Notes: generated by a model not told the origin, from the sequence alone. DNA of 64,000 nucleotides from Demequina aestuarii (GCF_000975095.1 NZ_BBRD01000001.1:1445467-1509466), one strand, 5' to 3'. Numbered from the stretch's first letter, positions 1-11,560 are shown. A program made the numbers and translations.

Positions 1-32
1 CGGTGCTTGAGGAATCCGCGAGGATCAGCCAC
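1..32 (-). CDS. gltD: Glutamate synthase small subunit, 5' fragment
   Basis: Only the first ten codons lie in the window; the rest runs off its left edge. On the minus strand a GTG at 32-30 overlaps the gltB stop and reads [10 protein letters not shown], the characteristic N-terminus of GltD (usually M-A-D-P-R-G-F-L-K). GltD is the FAD and iron-sulfur subunit that passes electrons from NADPH to the large subunit. The stop/start overlap means translation is coupled to gltB. The fragment is short, but its position directly after gltB makes the call safe. Confidence 0.85.
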   Translation of the reverse strand, partial: MADPRGFLKH

Positions 33-3000
33 TGGTCACCTCCAAGAACTCTGCCCACGCACCGGGGGCGCGCAGGTCACCCCCGACCGATTCGAGCTCG
101 GCAAGGGCATCGCGCACTCGCGCGTACTGTGCGGGAAGCACCCGCGTGAACCGCCCGCGATACTCGTCCCAATGGGTCAGGATGTCGCGCGCACGCGGCG
201 ACTCCGTCAGGTCGAGGTGCCGCTGGATCAGCGTCCGGACGATGGTCTCATCCTCGGCGTCGAGTGCGCTCAACGTCAGCTCGCCGGAGGCGAGGGCCTG
301 CCGGTTCACCCGTTCACGCCGCAGGTCCAGCGCGTAGGCCGTACCGCCGGACATGCCTGCACCGAGGTTGCGGCCCGTGCGACCGAGGATCACCGCGGTA
401 CCGCCGGTCATGTACTCGAGAGCGTGGTCGCCCACTCCCGCCACGACGGCGGACGCGCCGGAGTTGCGGACCAGGAAGCGCTCGCCCACCTGGCCACGCA
501 GGAAGATCTCACCGCTGGTGGCGCCATAGCCGATCACGTTGCCCGCGATCACGTCCTTCGAATCGTCCATCATCGACTCGCGGTGGGGGCGCACGACGAC
601 GCGGCCGCCGGACAGTCCCTTGCCCACGTAGTCGTTCGCGTCGCCAAGGAGGCGAAGAGTGATGCCGCGCGGAAGGAAGGCTCCGAACGACTGGCCAGCC
701 GAGCCGGAGAACGTGATGTCGATCGTCTCGTCCGGAAGACCGGCGCCCCGGTATCGCTTGGTGACCTCGTGGCCGAGCATCGTGCCGACCGTGCGGTTGA
801 CATTGCGAATCGGAAGCTCGATCGACACCCGCTCGCCGCGCTCGAGAGCAGGAGCCGCCAGCTCGATGAGCGTGCGGTCCAGCGCCTCTTCCAGGCCGTG
901 GTCCTGAGTGGTCGCGCTCGTGATGGCGCGGCCGGGCTCAGGGCGGGCCAGCACCGGCGACAGGTCGAGACCCTTGGCCTTCCAGTGGTCGATGGCCTTG
1001 CGGGTGTCGAGCGCCTCGACGTGACCGACAGCTTCAGCGATCGTGCGGAAGCCGAGTGCCGCGAGGTGCTCGCGGACCTGCTGAGCGATGAACTCGAAGA
1101 ATGTCACCACGTACTCGGCCTTGCCCGAGAACCGCGACCGCAGCTCTGGGTTCTGCGTGGCCACGCCCACCGGGCACGTGTCGAGGTGACACACGCGCAT
1201 CATGATGCACCCCTCGACCACGAGCGGGGCGGTCGCGAAGCCGAACTCCTCCGCACCCAGCAGTGCGGCGACCACGACGTCGCGGCCGGTCTTCATCTGG
1301 CCGTCGACCTGGACCACGATGCGGTCGCGGAGGTCGTTCAGCACCAGAGTCTGCTGAGTGTCGGCCAGACCGATCTCCCACGGCGCACCGGCGTGCTTGA
1401 GGGAGTTCAACGGGCTGGCTCCCGTGCCGCCATCCTGGCCGGAGATGAGCACGACGTCGGACTTGCACTTGGCGACGCCCGCAGCGATGGTGCCGACGCC
1501 GACCTCCGACACCAGCTTGGTGTGGATGCGCGCCTGCGGGTTCGCGTTCTTGAGGTCGTGGATGAGCTGCTTGAGGTCTTCGATCGAATAGATGTCGTGG
1601 TGAGGAGGCGGGGAGATGAGCCCCACGCCGGGCGTCGAGTGCCGGGTGTCGGCGACCCAGGGGTACACCTTGGTGCCGGGCAGTTGGCCGCCCTCACCTG
1701 GCTTGGCTCCCTGTGCGAGCTTGATCTGGATGTCATCCGCGTTCACGAGGTACTCGCTGGTCACACCGAAGCGGCCCGAGGCGACCTGCTTGATCGCGCT
1801 TCGACGCTCGGGGTCGTAGAGCCGTTCGACTGCCTCGCCGCCCTCGCCGGTGTTCGACCGTCCCCCGAGACGGTTCATCGCGATCGCCAGAGTCTCGTGC
1901 GCCTCGGCCGAAATCGAGCCGTACGACATGGCGCCGGTGTTGAAGCGCTTGACGATGTCGCTCACGGGCTCCACCTCGTCGACGGAGATCGCAGGGCGGT
2001 CCGACGAGAACTCGAACAGCCCGCGCAGCGTCATCAGGCGCTTGGACTGATCGTCGACACGGTCCGTGTACTGGCGGAAGACGTCGTACTTGCGCGTCCG
2101 CGTCGAGTGCTGCAGCGCGAACACCGTGTGCGGGTCGAAGAGGTGCTCCTCGCCGTCGCGGCGCCACTGGTACTCGCCGCCGCTGTTCAGGCGCCGATGC
2201 GGCTGAATCTCGCCCGAGGCGGGGTACGCGTCGGCGTGGCGGAGGGCGACCTCCTGCGCGATGACGTCGATACCGGCGCCATCGATCTGGCTGGGAGTGC
2301 CGACGAAGTGACGGTTCACGAGCTCGCGCGACAGGCCCACTGCCTCGAAGACCTGCGCCCCGCGATACGACGCGATGGTCGAGATGCCCATCTTCGACAT
2401 GATCTTGAGGACACCCTTGCCGAGCGCCTTGATCAGGTTCGCCACTGCGACGTCAGACGCGGTGTCGCCCAGGTAGCCCCGACGGGCGAGGTCCTCGACC
2501 GTCTCCATGGCGAGGTAGGGGTTCACCGCGGCGCAGCCGTACCCGATGAGGAGCGCGACGTGGTGCACTTCGCGAACGTCGCCTGCCTCGACCACCAGCG
2601 AACAGCGGGTACGAGTGTGGTTGCGCACCAGGTGATGGTGCACGGCGGAGGTCAGCAGCAGCGACGGAATGGGGGCGAAGTCCTGATTCGAGTCGCGGTC
2701 GGAGAGCACGATGAACGACACGCCATCGGCGACCGCAGTGTCGACCTCATCGAAGATGTCCGCCAGGCGGCGCTCCAGGCCCTCGTGACCGTCCGCGACT
2801 CGGTACAGGCCGCGCACGCGGCGTGCCGAGAACACGCCCTCGAGACGAGGGTCGGCGTCGATGTGCAGGATCTTCGCGAGCTCGTCGTTGTCGATCACCG
2901 GGAACTCGAGCAGCACTTTCCGGGCGTGCTCCGGCGTCGCCTCGAGGAGGTTCGGCTCGGGACCGATGGCGCCGCCGATGGCGGTGACGATCTCTTCGCG

Positions 3001-4560
3001 AATCGAGTCCAGCGGCGGGTTGGTGACCTGCGCGAACATCTGGGTGAAGTAGTCGAAGAGCAGCCGCGGACGGTTCGAGAGCACGGCGATGGGCGTGTCG
3101 GAGCCCATGGCACCGATGGGCTCGAGGCCCTGCTGCGCCATCGGCGTCAGGAGGCGCTTCAGCTCCTCCTCGGTGTAGCCGAACGCGCGCTGGCGGCGCT
3201 TGACCGATGCACGGGAGTGGACCACGTGTTCGCGGTCGGGCACGTCAGCGAGGCGCACGGCGTTCTCGCGCACCCACGCCTGGTACGGGTGCTCGGCAGC
3301 GAGCTGCGACTTGATCTCTTCGTCCTCGATGATGCGGCCCGCCGCCGTGTCGACCAGCAGCATGCGGCCAGGCTGCAGGCGGCCCTTGCGCACCACCTTC
3401 GCGGGATCGATGTCGAGCAGTCCGGCCTCCGAGCCGGCGACGACCAGACCGTCGTCGGTCACCCAGAAGCGACCGGGACGCAGGCCGTTGCGGTCCAGCG
3501 TGGCGCCGATCAGGCTGCCGTCGGTGAAGTGCAGAGCGGCCGGGCCGTCCCACGCCTCCATCAGCGCGGAGTGGTACTCGTAGAAGGCCCGACGATCAGG
3601 GTCCATCTCATCGTTGTTCTGCCACGCCTCAGGCATCATCATCAGCACGGCGTGAGGCATGGAACGCCCCGAGAGGTGCAGCAGCTCGAGCACCTCGTCG
3701 AACGAGGCGGTGTCGGAGGAGGACGGGGTGCAGATCGGCTTCAGGTCAGACATGTCGCCCAGGAGCTCAGAGCTCATGGTGCCCTCGCGAGCCGTGATCC
3801 AATTGCGGTTGCCCTGGACGGTGTTGATCTCACCGTTGTGGGCGATCCCGCGAAGCGGCTGCGCCAGTGACCAGGACGGGAACGTGTTGGTGGAGAACCG
3901 CGAGTGGACCAGAGCGAGTTCGGAGGCGAACAGCTCGTGTGTCACGTCCGGGAAGACCTGCTCGAGCTGATAGGTGGTCAGCATGCCCTTGTACGTCAGG
4001 GTGCGGCTGGACAGGGATGCGAAGAACGGGCCGCCGGACTTCTCGGCCCTCTTCCTCACACGATAGACGCGGCGATCGAGCGCCACGCCCTCGAGGCCGT
4101 CCGCGGCCACGAACACCTGGCGGAAGACGGGCATGGCGGCACGGGCAGAGGGACCGAGCGGCTCGGGGTTGACCGGCACATCGCGCCATCCGAGCACGTG
4201 CAGGTGCTCGGCACGGGCCGCGTCCTCGAACGCCCGCACCTCGGCGCTCTCCTCCCCCGGCGTCAGGAAGGCGATGCCGACGGCGTACGAGCCCTCGTCC
4301 GGGAGCGCGAAGTCGACGACAGACCGCAGGAAGGCGTGCGGGATCTGCGTGAGCAGGCCAGCGCCGTCGCCCGTCTCGGTCTCGGCGCCCACAGCACCGC
4401 GGTGCTCGAGGTTCTTGAGGGCCGTCAGGCCCGCGTCGACGATATCCCGTCCGGGCGTGCCACGCAGCGTCGCCACGAAGGCGACACCGCACGCATCGTG
4501 CTCGTATGCGGGGTCGTAGAGCCCCGTAGCGGGCTGGTTGACGCGGGACATCGCGGCCAT
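25..4560 (-). CDS. gltB: Glutamate synthase (NADPH) large subunit
   Basis: The large GOGAT subunit transfers the glutamine amide to 2-oxoglutarate, giving two glutamates, and is the main ammonium assimilation route with glutamine synthetase. The protein is about 1511 residues, normal for the family. The N-terminal glutaminase nucleophile is Cys24 in the context [10 protein letters not shown], so a short propeptide should be removed. The [3Fe-4S] cluster cysteines sit near residue 1120 ([15 protein letters not shown]), followed by the C-terminal beta-helix with repeated G-x-x-G segments. I chose the ATG at 4560 because AAGGA lies 7 nt upstream; a longer GTG start at 4587 has no ribosome site. 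gltD follows with overlap, and lgt lies 119 bp upstream. Confidence 0.97.
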   Translation of the reverse strand: MAAMSRVNQPATGLYDPAYEHDACGVAFVATLRGTPGRDIVDAGLTALKNLEHRGAVGAETETGDGAGLLTQIPHAFLRSVVDFALPDEGSYAVGIAFLTPGEESAEVRAFEDAARAEHLHVLGWRDVPVNPEPLGPSARAAMPVFRQVFVAADGLEGVALDRRVYRVRKRAEKSGGPFFASLSSRTLTYKGMLTTYQLEQVFPDVTHELFASELALVHSRFSTNTFPSWSLAQPLRGIAHNGEINTVQGNRNWITAREGTMSSELLGDMSDLKPICTPSSSDTASFDEVLELLHLSGRSMPHAVLMMMPEAWQNNDEMDPDRRAFYEYHSALMEAWDGPAALHFTDGSLIGATLDRNGLRPGRFWVTDDGLVVAGSEAGLLDIDPAKVVRKGRLQPGRMLLVDTAAGRIIEDEEIKSQLAAEHPYQAWVRENAVRLADVPDREHVVHSRASVKRRQRAFGYTEEELKRLLTPMAQQGLEPIGAMGSDTPIAVLSNRPRLLFDYFTQMFAQVTNPPLDSIREEIVTAIGGAIGPEPNLLEATPEHARKVLLEFPVIDNDELAKILHIDADPRLEGVFSARRVRGLYRVADGHEGLERRLADIFDEVDTAVADGVSFIVLSDRDSNQDFAPIPSLLLTSAVHHHLVRNHTRTRCSLVVEAGDVREVHHVALLIGYGCAAVNPYLAMETVEDLARRGYLGDTASDVAVANLIKALGKGVLKIMSKMGISTIASYRGAQVFEAVGLSRELVNRHFVGTPSQIDGAGIDVIAQEVALRHADAYPASGEIQPHRRLNSGGEYQWRRDGEEHLFDPHTVFALQHSTRTRKYDVFRQYTDRVDDQSKRLMTLRGLFEFSSDRPAISVDEVEPVSDIVKRFNTGAMSYGSISAEAHETLAIAMNRLGGRSNTGEGGEAVERLYDPERRSAIKQVASGRFGVTSEYLVNADDIQIKLAQGAKPGEGGQLPGTKVYPWVADTRHSTPGVGLISPPPHHDIYSIEDLKQLIHDLKNANPQARIHTKLVSEVGVGTIAAGVAKCKSDVVLISGQDGGTGASPLNSLKHAGAPWEIGLADTQQTLVLNDLRDRIVVQVDGQMKTGRDVVVAALLGAEEFGFATAPLVVEGCIMMRVCHLDTCPVGVATQNPELRSRFSGKAEYVVTFFEFIAQQVREHLAALGFRTIAEAVGHVEALDTRKAIDHWKAKGLDLSPVLARPEPGRAITSATTQDHGLEEALDRTLIELAAPALERGERVSIELPIRNVNRTVGTMLGHEVTKRYRGAGLPDETIDITFSGSAGQSFGAFLPRGITLRLLGDANDYVGKGLSGGRVVVRPHRESMMDDSKDVIAGNVIGYGATSGEIFLRGQVGERFLVRNSGASAVVAGVGDHALEYMTGGTAVILGRTGRNLGAGMSGGTAYALDLRRERVNRQALASGELTLSALDAEDETIVRTLIQRHLDLTESPRARDILTHWDEYRGRFTRVLPAQYARVRDALAELESVGGDLRAPGAWAEFLEVTSG

Positions 4561-4644
4561 CACACCGTCCTTAGCCGTCGTCGGCACAGGCCGAAGACTT
4601 GATTGATTGCGGGACGCCGTCGGCCCGGGAACACACGGGTGAAC

Positions 4645-4672
4645 AGCCTACCGCGAACATGGTCAAGGTAAA
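4645..4672 (-). promoter_or_regulatory. Probable gltB promoter
   Basis: On the minus strand TTTACC (4672-4667) and TAGGCT (4650-4645) are 16 bp apart, in the gap between lgt and gltB. This resembles a housekeeping actinobacterial promoter and leaves a leader of roughly 80 nt before the gltB start. It is a pattern match only. Confidence 0.4.
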
Positions 4673-4679
4673 GAATCGT

Positions 4680-5678
4680 CTATGACTTCCCCTGGCTTGT
4701 GGCCGGGTCGTCGTGGTCCGACGGATCAGCCGGGTGGGCTGGCTCGTCGGCGTCGTCAAGCGTTGTGCTGGGTTCGGCGTCGTCTGCGACCACGGCCGAT
4801 GCGCTGGTGTCGCCTGCTGCGGCATGTGCCTGGGGAGCCGTGGCGAGGTGGTGGCGCGGGGTGCGCGCCACGCCATGCGGCGTGCGGCGCCCCAGAAGGA
4901 CGAACATCGCGATCGCGAGGGTGAGCACCGCGATCGACACCCACACGTTGATGCGCAGTCCGCCCACCGTGACGGCGGTGTCGATGCGCACCATCTCGAT
5001 CCATAGCCGGCCGCTCACGTAGACGATCACGTACAGCCAGAACACCCGTCCGCCACGCAGGTCGAAGCGACGGTCGAGCCACACGATCAGCACGGCGCCG
5101 GCGATGTTCCACACCATCTCGTACAGGAACGTGGGGTGGAAGGTCGCGAACTGCTCGTAGCCCTCGGGACGGAACGCCGCGTCGACCTCGAGCGCCCATG
5201 GGAGCGTCGTCGGGCCGCCGAACAGCTCCTGGTTGACGTAGTTGCCAGTCCGCCCGATCGCCTGCGCCAGCAGTACGGCCGGGGCTGCGGCATCGGCGAA
5301 GGCCGCGAAGGACACGCCGTGACGGCGCGCACCGATGTACGCGCCGAGCGCTCCGAGCGCGACCGCACCCCAGATTCCCAGGCCGCCGTTCCAGATCTCG
5401 AACGCCGCCCACGGGTCGCCGTTCTCGCCGAAGTACGGACCCGGAGTGGAGATCACGTGGTAGAGGCGACCGCCGACGATTCCGAACGGAATGGCCCACA
5501 GCCCGATCTCGCCCGCGATCTCTGGGTCGCCGCCTCGCTCCACCCACCGCCGGGTGGTGAACCACAGCGCGAAGAAGATGCCTGCCAGGAGGCAGAGTGC
5601 GTAGAGGTGGAGGGTGACCGGGCCGAGAGAGAAGCTCTGCCACTCCACGGGCGGCGCCGGGATGAACGTCGGGGTCAA
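4680..5678 (-). CDS. lgt: Prolipoprotein diacylglyceryl transferase
   Basis: Lgt attaches diacylglycerol from phosphatidylglycerol to the lipobox cysteine of prolipoproteins in the cytoplasmic membrane, the first step of lipoprotein maturation. The 332-residue protein has about seven membrane segments and the family signature GRTGNYVNQE at residues 142-151. A C-terminal tail of about 60 residues, rich in Asp, Pro and His, is hydrophilic and probably disordered. The start is TTG, overlapping the trpA stop (TTGA), with AGGAG 6 nt upstream, so translation is coupled. The trpA-lgt order is conserved in many Actinobacteria. At least one client is in this window, the FKBP-type lipoprotein at 16159-17082. 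Confidence 0.95.
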   Translation of the reverse strand: MTPTFIPAPPVEWQSFSLGPVTLHLYALCLLAGIFFALWFTTRRWVERGGDPEIAGEIGLWAIPFGIVGGRLYHVISTPGPYFGENGDPWAAFEIWNGGLGIWGAVALGALGAYIGARRHGVSFAAFADAAAPAVLLAQAIGRTGNYVNQELFGGPTTLPWALEVDAAFRPEGYEQFATFHPTFLYEMVWNIAGAVLIVWLDRRFDLRGGRVFWLYVIVYVSGRLWIEMVRIDTAVTVGGLRINVWVSIAVLTLAIAMFVLLGRRTPHGVARTPRHHLATAPQAHAAAGDTSASAVVADDAEPSTTLDDADEPAHPADPSDHDDPATSQGKS

Positions 5679-6475
5679 CGTGCGCTCCTGACGCCTTCGG
5701 CGAGCTCGGACACCTTGCGGCGCAGCGCCTCGATTCCCTCGTCGGGCGTCGCGGCCTCGGTGAGGCAGCGGACGAACGCGGTGCCGACGATCACGCCGTC
5801 TGCGAAGCGCGCGATCTGCGCGGCCTGCTCGCCGGTCGACACGCCCACTCCCACGCAGACGCGCGGGGCGCCGGCGGCGCGCGCCTCTGACACGACCCTC
5901 TCGGCGGCGTCTCCCACCGCTGCGCGTTCGCCGGTGACGCCCATGAGGGGCGTCGCATAGACGAAGCCACGAGACGCGGCGGCCGTGAGGTGCATCCGCT
6001 CACGCGTGGTCGACGGCGCGACGAGGAAGATGGTGTCCAGGTCGCGGGCGCGCGCGGCCGCAATCCACTCCTCGCCCACGTCCGGCGTGAGGTCGGGCGT
6101 GATGACTCCCGCGCCACCGGCCCCCACGAGATCCGCAGCGAAGCGCTCCAGGCCATACTGCAGCATGGGGTTGAAGTAGGACATCACGACGGGGACCGCG
6201 CCGGCATCGGCGATCGCGCGGACGGCGCGGAACCCATCGGTCAGCCGCACCCCACCTTCGAGGGCATGCGCCGCAGCGAGCTGGATCACCGGCCCGTCGA
6301 GCACGGGGTCCGAGTAGGGCGGGCCCACCTCGACGATGTCGACTCCGGCCTCGACCATCGCGACCATCGCCTTGATCGATGTGTCGACGTCCGGGTAGCC
6401 CACGGGGAGGTACCCGATCAGCGCGGCTCGGCCCTCGCCCCTGATCTCATCGAGGCGGTCGGCGAGGGCGCTCAC
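5675..6475 (-). CDS. trpA: Tryptophan synthase alpha subunit
   Basis: TrpA cleaves indole-3-glycerol phosphate to indole and glyceraldehyde 3-phosphate, and indole is channelled to TrpB. The 266-residue protein is a TIM barrel of normal size. The catalytic pair falls at the classical positions: Glu49 in [13 protein letters not shown] and Asp60 a little further on. The start is GTG at 6475, overlapping the trpB stop as GTGA. The open frame extends much further upstream, but that part is a shadow of trpB. Confidence 0.96.
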   Translation of the reverse strand: MSALADRLDEIRGEGRAALIGYLPVGYPDVDTSIKAMVAMVEAGVDIVEVGPPYSDPVLDGPVIQLAAAHALEGGVRLTDGFRAVRAIADAGAVPVVMSYFNPMLQYGLERFAADLVGAGGAGVITPDLTPDVGEEWIAAARARDLDTIFLVAPSTTRERMHLTAAASRGFVYATPLMGVTGERAAVGDAAERVVSEARAAGAPRVCVGVGVSTGEQAAQIARFADGVIVGTAFVRCLTEAATPDEGIEALRRKVSELAEGVRSAR

Positions 6476-7680
6476 GCGTCCTCTCCTGGCAGCATCTCGA
6501 ACCACCGTGCCGCCTGTTCGACATCCTTGTCGCCACGACCCGAGAGGTTGACGAGCAGCGTCGCATCCGGGCCCAGCTCCTGGCCGAGCTTCATCGCGCC
6601 GTACAGGGCGTGGGCAGACTCGATGGCGGGCATGATCCCCTCGGTGCGGCTGAGCAGGCGGAAGGCCTCCATCGCCTGAGCATCGGTGACGGGCCAGTAC
6701 TCGGCACGCCCCAGGTCCGCCAGCCACGCGTGCTGCGGGCCCACGCCGGGGTAGTCGAGGCCGGCCGAGATCGAGTGGGACGGGTTGGTCTGACCGTCGT
6801 CGTCCTGAAGGATGTACGACTTCGAACCGTGGAGGACCCCGGGGCGACCGCCCGTGATGGTCGACGCGTGCCTGGTCGTCTCGACGCCGTCGCCTGCGGC
6901 CTCGCATCCGATCAGCCGCACGGCCTCGTCATCGAGGAACGCGTCGAACGCACCGATCGCGTTGGACCCGCCGCCCACGCACGCCAGCACCGCATCGGGA
7001 AGACCGCCGCGCTCGAGCATCTGCGCCCGCGCCTCGACGCCGATCACGCGCTGGAAGTCGCGCACCATCGCCGGGAACGGGTGCGGCCCAGCAGCCGTGC
7101 CGAACACATAGTTGGTGGTCTCGACGTTCGTCACCCAGTCGCGGAACGCCTCGTTGATCGCGTCGCGCAGCGTGCGGGTCCCGGTCGTGACCGGAACCAC
7201 CTCCGCTCCGAGCAGCCTCATGCGAGCGACGTTGAGCGCCTGGCGCTCGGTGTCCTCCTCGCCCATGTAGATCACGCACTCGAGATCCATGAGGGCGGCT
7301 GCGGTCGCAGTGGCGACCCCGTGCTGGCCCGCTCCGGTCTCCGCGATGATCCGCGACTTGCCGATGCGCTTGGTCAGCAGGGCCTGGCCCAGCACGTTGT
7401 TGATCTTGTGGGAGCCCGTGTGGTTGAGGTCCTCGCGCTTGAGCACGACGGTCGCTCCACCCGCGTGGCGCGCGAATCGCGGCACCTCGGTGATGATCGA
7501 CGGCCGTCCCGTATAGTCACGCGCAAGCCGCGCGAGCTCATCCGTGAACTGCGGGTCGATGCGCGCCTTCTCGTAGGCGTCCGTGAGCTCGTCGAGGGCC
7601 GCGGTGAGCGCCTCGGGGACGTACCTGCCGCCGAAGTCGCCGAAGAACGGCCCGGGAGCCGACTGCAGAGATGAGGTCAC
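6472..7680 (-). CDS. trpB: Tryptophan synthase beta subunit
   Basis: TrpB is the pyridoxal phosphate enzyme that condenses indole with serine to make tryptophan. At 402 residues it has the usual length. It begins with the family's [15 protein letters not shown] region and carries the PLP lysine in [10 protein letters not shown] (Lys92). The phosphate-binding GGGSNA loop appears in the C-terminal half. The GTG start at 7680 overlaps the trpC stop (GTGA), so trpC, trpB and trpA form a tightly coupled set. Confidence 0.97.
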   Translation of the reverse strand: MTSSLQSAPGPFFGDFGGRYVPEALTAALDELTDAYEKARIDPQFTDELARLARDYTGRPSIITEVPRFARHAGGATVVLKREDLNHTGSHKINNVLGQALLTKRIGKSRIIAETGAGQHGVATATAAALMDLECVIYMGEEDTERQALNVARMRLLGAEVVPVTTGTRTLRDAINEAFRDWVTNVETTNYVFGTAAGPHPFPAMVRDFQRVIGVEARAQMLERGGLPDAVLACVGGGSNAIGAFDAFLDDEAVRLIGCEAAGDGVETTRHASTITGGRPGVLHGSKSYILQDDDGQTNPSHSISAGLDYPGVGPQHAWLADLGRAEYWPVTDAQAMEAFRLLSRTEGIMPAIESAHALYGAMKLGQELGPDATLLVNLSGRGDKDVEQAARWFEMLPGEDA

Positions 7681-8486
7681 GGACGCACCGCTCGCAGCGC
7701 GGGGTGTGCGCCGGCGGCGACCATCTCGGCCACGGCGGTACGCGGGTCCTTGTCCTTGACCAGCGCTTCCCCGACGAGCACCGCATCGGCGCCCATGCGG
7801 GCGTACTCGACGACGTCGTGGCCATCGCGGATTCCCGACTCGGCCACGCGCACGATCCCCTCGGGGATCGCAGGAGCGAGCCGCGCAAAGGTGTGGCGGT
7901 CGACCTCGAGCGTCTTGAGGTTGCGGGCGTTCACGCCGATCACCCGCGCTCCGGCGTCGACGGCCCTCGACAACTCCTCCTCGTCGTGCACCTCCACCAG
8001 CGCGCACATGCCGAGCGAGTGCACACGCTCCACGAGGCTCTCGAGCGCCATCTGGTCGAGCGCGGCGACGATCAGCAGGACGACGTCCGCGCCGTGGGCG
8101 CGCGCCTCCCACACCTGGTAAGGAGTGACGATGAAGTCCTTGCGGAGGATGGGGATGTCGACCTTCGCGCGCACCGCGTCGAGATCCGCGAGCGAACCTC
8201 CGAAGCGCCGCTGCTCCGTCAGCACGGAGATGACAGTCGCTCCCCCGGCCTCGTATTCGGTGGCAAGCGATGCGGGGTCTGCGATCGTGGCGAGGTCGCC
8301 CTTGGACGGGCTCGAGCGCTTGACCTCGGCGATCACCGACACCTCGTCAGAGGCGAGCATGGCTCGCGCGTCGATGGCGCAGGGCAGGCGCGACGCGCGT
8401 TCCTTCAACTGGTCCATGGAAGTTCCGGACTCTCGCTGCGCGAGGTCCTCCCTCACGCCTGCGACGATGCTCTCCAGCACGCTCAT
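7677..8486 (-). CDS. trpC: Indole-3-glycerol phosphate synthase
   Basis: TrpC closes the indole ring, converting carboxyphenylamino-deoxyribulose phosphate to indole-3-glycerol phosphate. The 269-residue TIM barrel shows the expected signatures: [11 protein letters not shown] near the N-terminus, LRKDFIV, and late GESG-like and phosphate-gripping segments ([16 protein letters not shown]). I chose the ATG at 8486 because a GGGGG ribosome site precedes it; a longer frame begins 42 nt upstream without one. It is the fifth gene after trpE. No trpD, trpG or trpF is present in the window, so those steps are encoded elsewhere. Confidence 0.96.
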   Translation of the reverse strand: MSVLESIVAGVREDLAQRESGTSMDQLKERASRLPCAIDARAMLASDEVSVIAEVKRSSPSKGDLATIADPASLATEYEAGGATVISVLTEQRRFGGSLADLDAVRAKVDIPILRKDFIVTPYQVWEARAHGADVVLLIVAALDQMALESLVERVHSLGMCALVEVHDEEELSRAVDAGARVIGVNARNLKTLEVDRHTFARLAPAIPEGIVRVAESGIRDGHDVVEYARMGADAVLVGEALVKDKDPRTAVAEMVAAGAHPALRAVRP

Positions 8487-8571
8487 TCGCTGCCCCCTTT
8501 CCGTCGCCCCCATGCTACCGCCGGGCACGACATCTGAGGACCGTCTGCCAGAAGTGAGAACGTGCCCGGGC

Positions 8572-9015
8572 TCAGGGCGCGAGATACGGCTCGAGCGAAG
8601 GGATGTTGCGCACCACCCAGAACACCAGCAGCACGGCGGGCAGGGAGATCGCGAGCCACATCGGAATCGCGGGTGGAGGCTGCCCCCGCCACGCAGTCCG
8701 CACCCATGCCAGCGCCAACGCGACTCCGAGCGGGACGATCAGCAGGACGACGACGGGGTTCAGGGCCAGCGCGGCGCCCACCTCTCCATGAGCGAGCTCG
8801 TGGACGGCACGCAGGCCGCCGCAGCCCGGGCACCAGTGGCCGGACGCGGACAGGAACACACAGGGCGGGAAGAACCCGGAGCGGTAGGGGTCGGCCATCG
8901 CGGTGTACGCGGTGGCGACGGCGAGGACGGCCAAGGCGCTCACGGGCGCCACGAGGCGACGAACGGGAGAGTCCGTCGCGGACGCGGCGAGCGCCTCGGC
9001 CGTCCTCGACTGCAC
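8572..9015 (-). CDS. DUF2752 membrane protein
   Basis: A 147-residue protein with about three membrane segments and the defining DUF2752 motif CPGCGGLR (residues 62-69), preceded by another cysteine at 52. The paired cysteines suggest metal binding or disulfide chemistry at the membrane, but the family's role is unknown. The GTG start immediately follows the stop codon of the preceding gene. It sits inside the trp operon between trpE and trpC, so it is probably co-transcribed with tryptophan genes. Family assignment is firm; function is not. Confidence 0.85.
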   Translation of the reverse strand: MQSRTAEALAASATDSPVRRLVAPVSALAVLAVATAYTAMADPYRSGFFPPCVFLSASGHWCPGCGGLRAVHELAHGEVGAALALNPVVVLLIVPLGVALALAWVRTAWRGQPPPAIPMWLAISLPAVLLVFWVVRNIPSLEPYLAP

Positions 9016-9348
9016 CTAGAACTCGGTGGTGGTGAACTCGTACGAGCCGGTCGCGATCAGGATTCCCCAGATCACGGCGCCGAGCACCGACAGCACGGTG
9101 CCGATGATTCCCAGGATGAAGCCGATCTGGCCCAGGTTGCCGTTGGTGGCGAGGCCCTCGGCCTGCGCCTGCTTCGACTTGTTGCCGACGATGATCGCCG
9201 GAATCGCCGTGAAGAAGCCACAGCACACCAGGCCGAGAATGCCGAGCACGAGCGAAATCGTGCCCAGGCTGTTCTTCGACTCATTGCCACCTGCACCGGG
9301 GAACGGCTGCGGTGCCGAGGGCGGAGGGGGCGGGGGAACGTCCGTCAT
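9016..9348 (-). CDS. DUF4190-type small membrane protein
   Basis: A 110-residue protein with a proline-rich N-terminus (a run of six prolines) and two hydrophobic hairpin segments rich in Gly, Leu and Ile, the pattern of the DUF4190 family. The loop NKSKQAQAEG between them is typical. A clear AAGGAG lies 6 nt before the ATG. It is adjacent to the DUF2752 gene with no spacing, pointing to co-translation. No biochemical role is known. The cytoplasmic proline-rich tail may be a protein-interaction region, which is inference. Confidence 0.8.
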   Translation of the reverse strand: MTDVPPPPPPSAPQPFPGAGGNESKNSLGTISLVLGILGLVCCGFFTAIPAIIVGNKSKQAQAEGLATNGNLGQIGFILGIIGTVLSVLGAVIWGILIATGSYEFTTTEF

Positions 9349-9390
9349 ATCTGTCTCCTTGTGGTTCAGCGCGGTCGAGGAAGACGACCG

Positions 9391-9627
9391 CTACTTCAGT
9401 GGCTGGCCGTGGCCGAGGGCGCGCAGCGAGGCGCCAGCGGCAAGGGCGACGACAGCGAGACCGATGCCCACCCAGACCACCGGCCACACCGGAAAGGCGA
9501 TGCCGATGGACGCGACGAGCGCCGCGATGATCAGTCCCACATTGGTCACCCAGCCTGCGGTGGTCTTGCCGTGGTTAGCGTGGGCCTCATCCGGGAGGTC
9601 TTCCGGGGCGATCTCGATGCTCGACAT
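9391..9627 (-). CDS. HGxxPAAW-family small membrane protein
   Basis: A 78-residue protein carrying HGKTTAGW at residues 19-26, followed by two membrane helices. This matches the small actinobacterial family found between trpE and trpC, whose members have an H-G-x-x-P-A-A-W motif; here the proline position is Thr. AAGGAG precedes the ATG. The conserved location after trpE suggests a link to tryptophan synthesis or to the trpE product, but nothing in the sequence shows which. Confidence 0.8.
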   Translation of the reverse strand: MSSIEIAPEDLPDEAHANHGKTTAGWVTNVGLIIAALVASIGIAFPVWPVVWVGIGLAVVALAAGASLRALGHGQPLK

Positions 9628-9656
9628 ACCTTCTCCTTGCCAGTCGTGGGGACAGT

Positions 9657-11204
9657 CTAGCCACGGCCCGCAGGGCCCAGGCGCGACGCGAGCGCAATGG
9701 CCCGCATCATCGCGGCGGCCTTGTCCTTGGTCTCTTGATCCTCGCGCGCCGGCACCGAGTCGGCGACGACTCCTGCACCCGCCTGGACATGCGCGACGCC
9801 GGATTCGATGAGCGCGGTGCGGATGGCGATAGCCATGTCCATATCGCCCGCGAAGTCGAAGTAGCCGACCGCACCGCCGTAGAAGGCGCGGCGCGCGGGC
9901 TCGATCTCGTCGATGAGCGCGATCGCGCGCGGCTTGGGCGCTCCCGACAGGGTGCCCGCGGGGAACGTCGCCGTGAACACGTCGACCGGACCGTAGGCGG
10001 CCTCCAGGTCGCCCTCCACCGTCGAGCAGATGTGCATGATGTGGGAATAGCGGTTGACCCGCATGAACTCCACCACCTCCACCGACGTGGGCTCACACAC
10101 CTTCACGAGGTCGTTGCGAGAGAGGTCGACGAGCATGACGTGCTCGGCGCGCTCCTTGGGGTCGGCGAGCAGGTCCTCCTCGAGCCGACGGTCCTCGTCC
10201 GCCGAGCCTCCGCGCGGACGCGAGCCCGCGATCGGGAACGTCGACACGCGGCCACGGTGCACGCTGACGAGCGACTCGGGGCTGGCCCCGACAACGGCGA
10301 ACTCGCGGCCGGCATCGTCCTGGAGCTGGAAGCAGTACATGTACGGACTGGGGTTCAGCGTGCGCAGTACGCGATAGACGTCCAGGGCCGATGCCTCGCA
10401 ATCGACGTCGAACCGCTGCGCGGGCACCATCTGGAACACCTCGCCGTCGCGGATCGCCTCCTTCGCGAACTCGACCATGCGCTCGTACTCCCCCGGGCCG
10501 CTGCGGTGCCGCACCCCGGGTTCGGACGCATCGTCCCGCAGGGCCGACACCTCGCCTACGGGCGCATCGACGAGCGCGCGCTGCATCGCGTCGAGGCGAG
10601 CGAGAGCGTCCGCATGAGCCTGCTCGATGCCGCTTGCCTGGGCATCGGCGTTCACGGCGTTGGCGATGAGCCACACGGACCCATCGTGGTGGTCGATCGC
10701 GGCGACGTCGGTCGCCAGCAGCAGGTGGGCGTCCGGGACATCGATGTCCTTGGGCGCCTTCTGCGGCAGCGTGGGCTCCCATTGCCGGACCACGTCCCAG
10801 CCGAGCACTCCCACGAGACCACCCGTCAGCGGCGGAAGGCCGGGGATCGCCTCGGACCGCAGCTCTCGCAGCGCCGCGCGGATGACGTCGAGCGGAGCCC
10901 CATCGGCAAGCCCCACAGGAACGTCTCCCGACCACCGACCCTCGTCACCGTCGACCGTGAGCGCCGCCCGGGAGTGGACGCCCACGAACGAATAGCGTCC
11001 GCGGGTGCCGTCGGGCTCGGCGGATTCGAGAATGAACGTGCCTGGGCGACCGGCGGCGAGCGCCCGGTACACGGCGACAGGGGTGAGCCCGTCGGCGAGC
11101 AGGCGCCGGACCACGGGCACCACGCGGTGCGTGCGCCCGAGCGCGATGAACTCGTCGAGAGCGGGCCACGTCTGTCCCCACTCGACCGTCACCGGCGCGT
11201 TCAC
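9657..11204 (-). CDS. trpE: Anthranilate synthase component I
   Basis: TrpE converts chorismate to anthranilate, the committed step of tryptophan synthesis, using ammonia supplied by a TrpG partner not encoded here. The 515-residue protein has the chorismate-binding core, including [18 protein letters not shown] and the late [13 protein letters not shown] motif. The N-terminal LLESAEPDG-type region corresponds to the tryptophan feedback site, here [16 protein letters not shown]. The GTG start at 11204 overlaps the hisI stop (GTGA). Any regulation by attenuation would have to lie ahead of hisI, since there is no leader between the two genes. Confidence 0.96.
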   Translation of the reverse strand: MNAPVTVEWGQTWPALDEFIALGRTHRVVPVVRRLLADGLTPVAVYRALAAGRPGTFILESAEPDGTRGRYSFVGVHSRAALTVDGDEGRWSGDVPVGLADGAPLDVIRAALRELRSEAIPGLPPLTGGLVGVLGWDVVRQWEPTLPQKAPKDIDVPDAHLLLATDVAAIDHHDGSVWLIANAVNADAQASGIEQAHADALARLDAMQRALVDAPVGEVSALRDDASEPGVRHRSGPGEYERMVEFAKEAIRDGEVFQMVPAQRFDVDCEASALDVYRVLRTLNPSPYMYCFQLQDDAGREFAVVGASPESLVSVHRGRVSTFPIAGSRPRGGSADEDRRLEEDLLADPKERAEHVMLVDLSRNDLVKVCEPTSVEVVEFMRVNRYSHIMHICSTVEGDLEAAYGPVDVFTATFPAGTLSGAPKPRAIALIDEIEPARRAFYGGAVGYFDFAGDMDMAIAIRTALIESGVAHVQAGAGVVADSVPAREDQETKDKAAAMMRAIALASRLGPAGRG

Positions 11205-11560
11205 GGCGCCGCCCCACCGGAGACCGGCAGCTCGCCCCCGGCGTCGAAGCATCGAGCCGTGCCGGTGTGGCAGGCCGGGCCCTCCTGAGTGACAGTGACC
11301 AGGAGGGCATCGCCGTCGCAGTCCATCTCGACGCTGTGGACGATCTGGATGTGTCCCGAGGTGTCGCCCTTGCGCCACAGCTCGCCCCGTGAACGGCTCC
11401 AGTACACGGCGCGCCCGGTGGTGAGCGTGGCGTGGAGCGCCTCGTCATTCATCCAGGCCACCATCAGCACGTCACGGGTGGCGCGCTCCTGAACGACGGC
11501 GCACACCAGTCCATCGGCGGTGCGCTTGAGCCGCGAGGCGATGTCGGCATCGAGAGGCAT
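11201..11560 (-). CDS. hisI: Phosphoribosyl-AMP cyclohydrolase
   Basis: HisI opens the adenine ring of phosphoribosyl-AMP in histidine biosynthesis. The 119-residue protein has the metal-binding residues expected of the family, seen in [20 protein letters not shown] and CHTGTARCF. The HisE pyrophosphohydrolase domain is absent, as usual in Actinobacteria. I chose the ATG at 11560 because AAGGA lies 8 nt upstream; a longer frame adds 21 unlike residues. It is the first gene of the hisI-trpE-trpCBA run and is separated from hisF by an ABC exporter pair. Confidence 0.94.
   Translation of the reverse strand: MPLDADIASRLKRTADGLVCAVVQERATRDVLMVAWMNDEALHATLTTGRAVYWSRSRGELWRKGDTSGHIQIVHSVEMDCDGDALLVTVTQEGPACHTGTARCFDAGGELPVSGGAAP

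Noticed and set aside
7-3870. A 1287-codon open frame on the plus strand opposite gltB
   Set aside because: It is an antisense shadow created by strong third-position GC bias. Its product is Arg/His/Val-rich with no recognisable domain, while the minus strand encodes a complete GltB.
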